DNA from: JAXMEQ01 sp046348225
GTDB taxonomy: Bacteria; Pseudomonadota; Gammaproteobacteria; Burkholderiales; Burkholderiaceae_C
Direction of reading: 5' to 3'
NCBI GenBank assembly: GCA_046348225.1
Contig: JAXMEQ010000019.1
Coordinates: 1-7,308, forward strand
DNA: 7,308 nt
In this document: one piece after another, positions 4,461-7,308 of the stretch
How the letters are laid out: every line of letters starts with the position of its first letter
How positions within the stretch are numbered: position 1 is the first letter of the stretch
Translations under genes and position numbers: made by a program
Notes under the pieces: model-generated
Database searches by the model: none
The model's input: the letters and a program-made list of their open reading frames with translations, nothing else
Told to the model about the DNA's origin: nothing

Positions 4461-6886
4461 ATGTGGCCGCACTGGGTGCACCAGTCGCAACCGTCCTTGC
4501 GGATGACCGCGTGGGCACCGCATTCCGGGCATTTGGCGCCAGCCATGGCCGGCATGGCGTTACCAGCGGGTGGCTCTGGCGTGGCCAGGCCATCCCCGGG
4601 CGGGCCGGCGGGGCCATTGCGCCGGGCAATGATGTTCTGGATGGCATACGCCACGGCAGCCACTTCGCTGTCGTGCCACAGGGGCACCGGCGTGCCGTCC
4701 TGGCGCGCCACGCTGCCCAGGCGGACCGGCCCGCGGTCCCAGGCGACCTTGCGCATGTCGCTCAGGGCCCGTTCCAGAAAGCCGCCGCGCGCCGCCAGCG
4801 ACAGCATGCGCATGGTGGAGGTGATCCACTGCTGCGATTCGCCGCTTTGGCCCACGGGCATGAAGAACTCGATGGCCCGCTCGCGCCCGTCGGCCAGCGG
4901 CAGGAAGGACACGATCAGGTACAGGTTCTGGCGGCCCTGCTGTGTCCAGTATTCGATCTTTTCGGCCACGGCCGCCAGTGCGCCGCGCGGCCGGCTTTCA
5001 ATCACGGCCCGCATGGGGTCGGGCGTTGCAGCCGCATCGGGCGTGGCGCTGGCGGCTGGCGTGCCCGTCTCCAGCACCGCGCCCAGGATGGTGTTGGGCC
5101 GGTAGGTGGCCAGGCCCTTGAGCCCCGCCTGCCAGGCCAGCAGGTACAGGCCCTTGAAGTCGTCGTACGGACAGTCCGCCGGCACATTCACTGTCTTGGA
5201 GATGGCCGTGTCCACAAAGGGCTGCACGGCCTGCATCATCGCGATGTGGCTGGCCGGGCTCATCTGCAGCGCCGAGACGAAGTACGCCGGCAACTGCGTC
5301 ACGTCGCCGCCCAGCGATTCATACAGCCGCCAGGCGTGGTCCTGCACAGTGTATTCCGTGGTGCTGCCGTCGGCTTCGCGCTTCCTGCGCAGGTAGGTCC
5401 ATGAAAAGGGCGGCTCGATGCCGTTGGAGGCGTTGTCGGCAAACGCCAGGCTCACCGTGCCGGTCGGGGCGATCGACAGCAGGTGGCTGTTGCGGATGCC
5501 GTGCTGACGGATGCTCTCCTGAAGCGCGGGCGGCAGGCGGCTGGCAAAGGTGCCGCTGGCCAGGTAGGCCTGGGCGTCGAACCGGGGGAAGGCGCCTTTT
5601 TCGCGTGCCAGCGCCACCGATGCCGCGTAGGCGGCGTCGCGCATGCACTGCGCCATGCGCGCAGCCATCGCCCGGCCTTCGGGTGCGTCATAGCGCAGGC
5701 ACAGCATGGCCAGGGCATTGCCCATGCCGGTAAAGCCCACGCCAATGCGCCGCTTGGCCTGCGCCTCGGCCTGTTGCTGGGGCAGGGGCCACCAGGTCAG
5801 GTCCAGCACGTTGTCCAGCGCGCGCACCTGCGTAGCCACAGCCTGCGCAAACGCTTCAAAGTCGAATGCCGGCTCACCGGCAAAGCCAAAGGGGTGCCGC
5901 ACAAAGCGCGTGAGGATCACCGGCCCGAGGTCGCAGCAGCCGTAGGCCGGCAGCGGCTGTTCGCCGCAGGGGTTGGTGGCGGCGATGGCCTCGCAGTAGC
6001 CCAGGTTGTTGTCGTGGTTGATGGTGTCCAGGAACAGGATGCCGGGCTCGGCGTAGTCGTAGGCCGACTGCATGACGGTGTCCCACAGTTCGCGCGCGGG
6101 CAGGGTGCGGTACACCCACAGGCCGTCGGCCCGCTGGTGGGCACCTTGCGCCAGCAGCGCGTCGCCGGGGCGGGCGCGGTGCACCAGCTCCCACGGCCCG
6201 TTAGCGGCCAGGGCGTTCATGAAGGCGTCGGGCACGCCGACCGACACATTGAAGTTGTTCCAGCGCCCCGGCGTGCGCTTGGCGCGGATGAACTCCAGCA
6301 CATCGGGGTGGTCCATGCGCAGCACGCCCATCTGGGCGCCCCGCCGCGCGCCCGCGCTCTCTACCGTGGAACACGACTGGTCAAACACGTTGATGTAGCT
6401 GCACGGCCCCGAGGCCAGCGACGCGGTGGCCTTGACCTGCGCGCCGCGCGGGCGGATGCGCGAGAAGTCGTAGCCCACGCCCCCGCCGCGGCGCATGGTC
6501 TCGGCGGCCTCGCGCAGCGCTTCGTAGATGCCGGGGAAGCCTTCGTCGTCGCAGCCCTGGATGCAATCGCCCACCGGCTGGACAAAGCAGTTGATCAGCG
6601 TGGCCTGGATGTCCGTGCCCGCCGCGCTCATGATGCGGCCCGCACCAATGGCGCCGGCGCGCAGGTTGTCCAGGAACAGGGTCTCATGGTGCGCCCGGCT
6701 GGCGGCGGGCTCCACCGATGCCAGCGCGCGCGCCACCCGGCGGTAGATGTCCTGGGCACCGGTTTCGCCGGGCTTGAGGTATTTTTCGCGCAATACGTCC
6801 TGGCTGATGGCCTGGGGCGGCAGGCCGCCGGGGCCTGATGCAGCGTCGGACTGAGTCCCAGACTCAGTCGGTGAGTATCTGTCCAT
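4445..6886 (-). CDS. nrdJ: Adenosylcobalamin-dependent (class II) ribonucleoside-diphosphate reductase
   Basis: From the ATG at 6886 the protein has 813 residues, usual for the family. It reduces ribonucleotides to deoxyribonucleotides using a B12-generated thiyl radical and needs no oxygen. Visible landmarks: NCFVQPVGDCI (99-109), GGGVGYDFSRIRPRGA (134-149), STVESAGARRGAQMG (173-187), NPCGEQPLPAYGCCDLG (305-321) and SIAPTGTVS (471-479). By family correspondence C307 is the radical cysteine with N305 and E309, and C100 with C318 the active-site disulfide pair. A TSCPD-like region follows at about 645-755. The tail ends in a Cys-rich segment (CPEC, CxxCxxCG, SCG; 786-812) that fits re-reduction of the active-site disulfide. 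The frame is open upstream to 6985; ATG 6898 has no ribosome site and ATG 6886 only a weak GTGGA, so the start is uncertain by a few codons. It overlaps the carbonic anhydrase gene by about 23 bp, suggesting translational coupling. Confidence 0.95.
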   Translation of the reverse strand: MDRYSPTESGTQSDAASGPGGLPPQAISQDVLREKYLKPGETGAQDIYRRVARALASVEPAASRAHHETLFLDNLRAGAIGAGRIMSAAGTDIQATLINCFVQPVGDCIQGCDDEGFPGIYEALREAAETMRRGGGVGYDFSRIRPRGAQVKATASLASGPCSYINVFDQSCSTVESAGARRGAQMGVLRMDHPDVLEFIRAKRTPGRWNNFNVSVGVPDAFMNALAANGPWELVHRARPGDALLAQGAHQRADGLWVYRTLPARELWDTVMQSAYDYAEPGILFLDTINHDNNLGYCEAIAATNPCGEQPLPAYGCCDLGPVILTRFVRHPFGFAGEPAFDFEAFAQAVATQVRALDNVLDLTWWPLPQQQAEAQAKRRIGVGFTGMGNALAMLCLRYDAPEGRAMAARMAQCMRDAAYAASVALAREKGAFPRFDAQAYLASGTFASRLPPALQESIRQHGIRNSHLLSIAPTGTVSLAFADNASNGIEPPFSWTYLRRKREADGSTTEYTVQDHAWRLYESLGGDVTQLPAYFVSALQMSPASHIAMMQAVQPFVDTAISKTVNVPADCPYDDFKGLYLLAWQAGLKGLATYRPNTILGAVLETGTPAASATPDAAATPDPMRAVIESRPRGALAAVAEKIEYWTQQGRQNLYLIVSFLPLADGRERAIEFFMPVGQSGESQQWITSTMRMLSLAARGGFLERALSDMRKVAWDRGPVRLGSVARQDGTPVPLWHDSEVAAVAYAIQNIIARRNGPAGPPGDGLATPEPPAGNAMPAMAGAKCPECGAHAVIRKDGCDWCTQCGHIGSCG
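6849..6869 (-). promoter_or_regulatory. Perfect hairpin in the carbonic anhydrase / nrdJ overlap
   Basis: GACTGAGTC and GACTCAGTC are perfect 9-bp inverted arms around a 3-base loop, seen directly. In the minus-strand transcript the hairpin covers the carbonic anhydrase stop codon (6866-6864) and begins 17 bases after the nrdJ start codon at 6886. It could pause ribosomes or shape initiation at the overlapping nrdJ start. No U-tract follows, so it is not a terminator. Its function is inferred from position only. Confidence 0.4.
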
Positions 6887-7308
6887 CGTGTTCCACATAA
6901 GGTTGGTAAGGGCCGGTGCCACTGTGCAGTGATACCGAGGCCGGCACGAACGCGCCTTGCTGCACGTCAAACACATGGATTTCACCGTCTTCGATGACGT
7001 AATGCCAGCCGTGCAGCGTCATGCGGCCGGCGTCCACCGCGTGGCGCACCATGGGGTAGTCCATGAGCCGTTCCAGCTGCAACACCACCGCGCGCTGCTC
7101 GGTGCGGCGCAGCGCCTCCGGGCCCGCTTGCACCGGCAGCAGCGCCTCGCGCGCCAGGCCCAGCCAGGCCTTGAGGTTGGGTGCGTCGTCGCCCACGCCT
7201 TCGTAGGCGGCGCGGATGGCGCCGCAATGGCTGTGGCCGCACACGACGATGCGCGACACCTGCAGGTTCAGCACGGCAAATTCGATGGCCGCCGAAGTGC
7301 CGTGGTAG
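6864..7308 (-). CDS. Beta-class carbonic anhydrase, partial at N-terminus
   Basis: The last 147 codons are visible; the gene enters from the right edge. It interconverts CO2 and bicarbonate with a zinc ion. The visible part starts YHGTSAAIEFAVLNLQVSRI and continues VVCGHSHCGA, where H25 and C28 (visible numbering) are the His-x-x-Cys half of the zinc site of beta carbonic anhydrases. The other half (Cys-x-Asp-x-Arg) would be upstream of the window. A segment with LAREALLPVQ and EQRAVVLQLERLMDYPMVR follows, then LHGWHYVIEDGEIHVFD, the typical C-terminal strand giving the Gly-Trp-x-Tyr pattern. A GTG at 7274 is internal, since the family sequence continues upstream in the same frame. Its stop overlaps the nrdJ start, so both genes likely share a transcript. 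Confidence 0.92.
   Translation of the reverse strand, partial: YHGTSAAIEFAVLNLQVSRIVVCGHSHCGAIRAAYEGVGDDAPNLKAWLGLAREALLPVQAGPEALRRTEQRAVVLQLERLMDYPMVRHAVDAGRMTLHGWHYVIEDGEIHVFDVQQGAFVPASVSLHSGTGPYQPYVEHDGQILTD

Noticed and set aside
4463..5404. 313-codon open frame on the plus strand
   Set aside because: It is antisense to the nrdJ C-terminal half and contains no recognisable domain.
5483..6838. 451-codon open frame on the plus strand
   Set aside because: It is entirely antisense to nrdJ, whose family motifs are unambiguous; long shadow frames are expected at this GC content.
6896..6985. Upstream start of nrdJ giving 846 residues
   Set aside because: The extra residues are Cys/Arg-rich, lie fully inside the carbonic anhydrase gene and resemble no reductase N-terminus; the ATG at 6886 is more plausible.
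7272..7274. GTG start giving a complete 136-residue carbonic anhydrase
   Set aside because: The frame continues upstream with YHGTSAAIEFA, which matches beta carbonic anhydrases, and a start here would remove half of the zinc site.

Overview
The window looks like chromosomal DNA of a high-GC betaproteobacterium, most likely Comamonadaceae (Acidovorax/Diaphorobacter/Alicycliphilus-like). This is judged from the protein sequences and the GC-rich codon use. The right-hand end of a Tn3-family transposon interrupts it on the left.

Positions 1-1705 are read as the end of a Tn3-family transposon of the tnpS/tnpT (Tn4651-like) type. They hold a partial Gp49/RelE-type toxin gene (minus strand, running off the left edge) and an AT-rich 284-bp divergent intergenic region packed with inverted repeats. 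A tnpT-like gene follows (KfrA_N DNA-binding head plus a long coiled coil), and then a terminal sequence running from GGGTC to CTAAG. One inverted repeat in the intergenic region has the geometry of a tyrosine-recombinase core site, and another straddles the -10 box of a good tnpT promoter. The window contains no transposase or recombinase, so the transposon call rests on gene content, the terminal sequence and the broken host gene next to it.

Positions 1706-3903 are host DNA on the minus strand: nnrS, a NO/denitrification-linked multi-pass membrane protein, followed 34 bp later by a DUF72 (YecE-like) gene. The DUF72 protein matches its family up to Asn-Val at residue 322 and then switches to 14 unrelated residues encoded by the transposon end. 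The family's C-terminal Asn-Lys-Ala-Glu-Gly region is gone, so the gene was evidently truncated by the insertion.

Positions 3904-4020 separate nnrS from a divergent 135-codon gene and hold a near-consensus FNR/Anr/Dnr box. The 135-residue protein is a conserved Burkholderiales type often labelled 'ribonucleotide reductase subunit alpha'. It converges on nrdJ (4445-6886, minus), which encodes a full-length adenosylcobalamin-dependent class II ribonucleotide reductase. The nrdJ start overlaps the end of a beta-class carbonic anhydrase gene (6864 to the right edge, partial), with a perfect 9-bp-arm hairpin over the overlap.

Together the host genes suggest an organism able to live with little or no oxygen: oxygen-independent dNTP synthesis, a NO-linked protein and an FNR-type box. 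No tRNA, rRNA or CRISPR array was seen.
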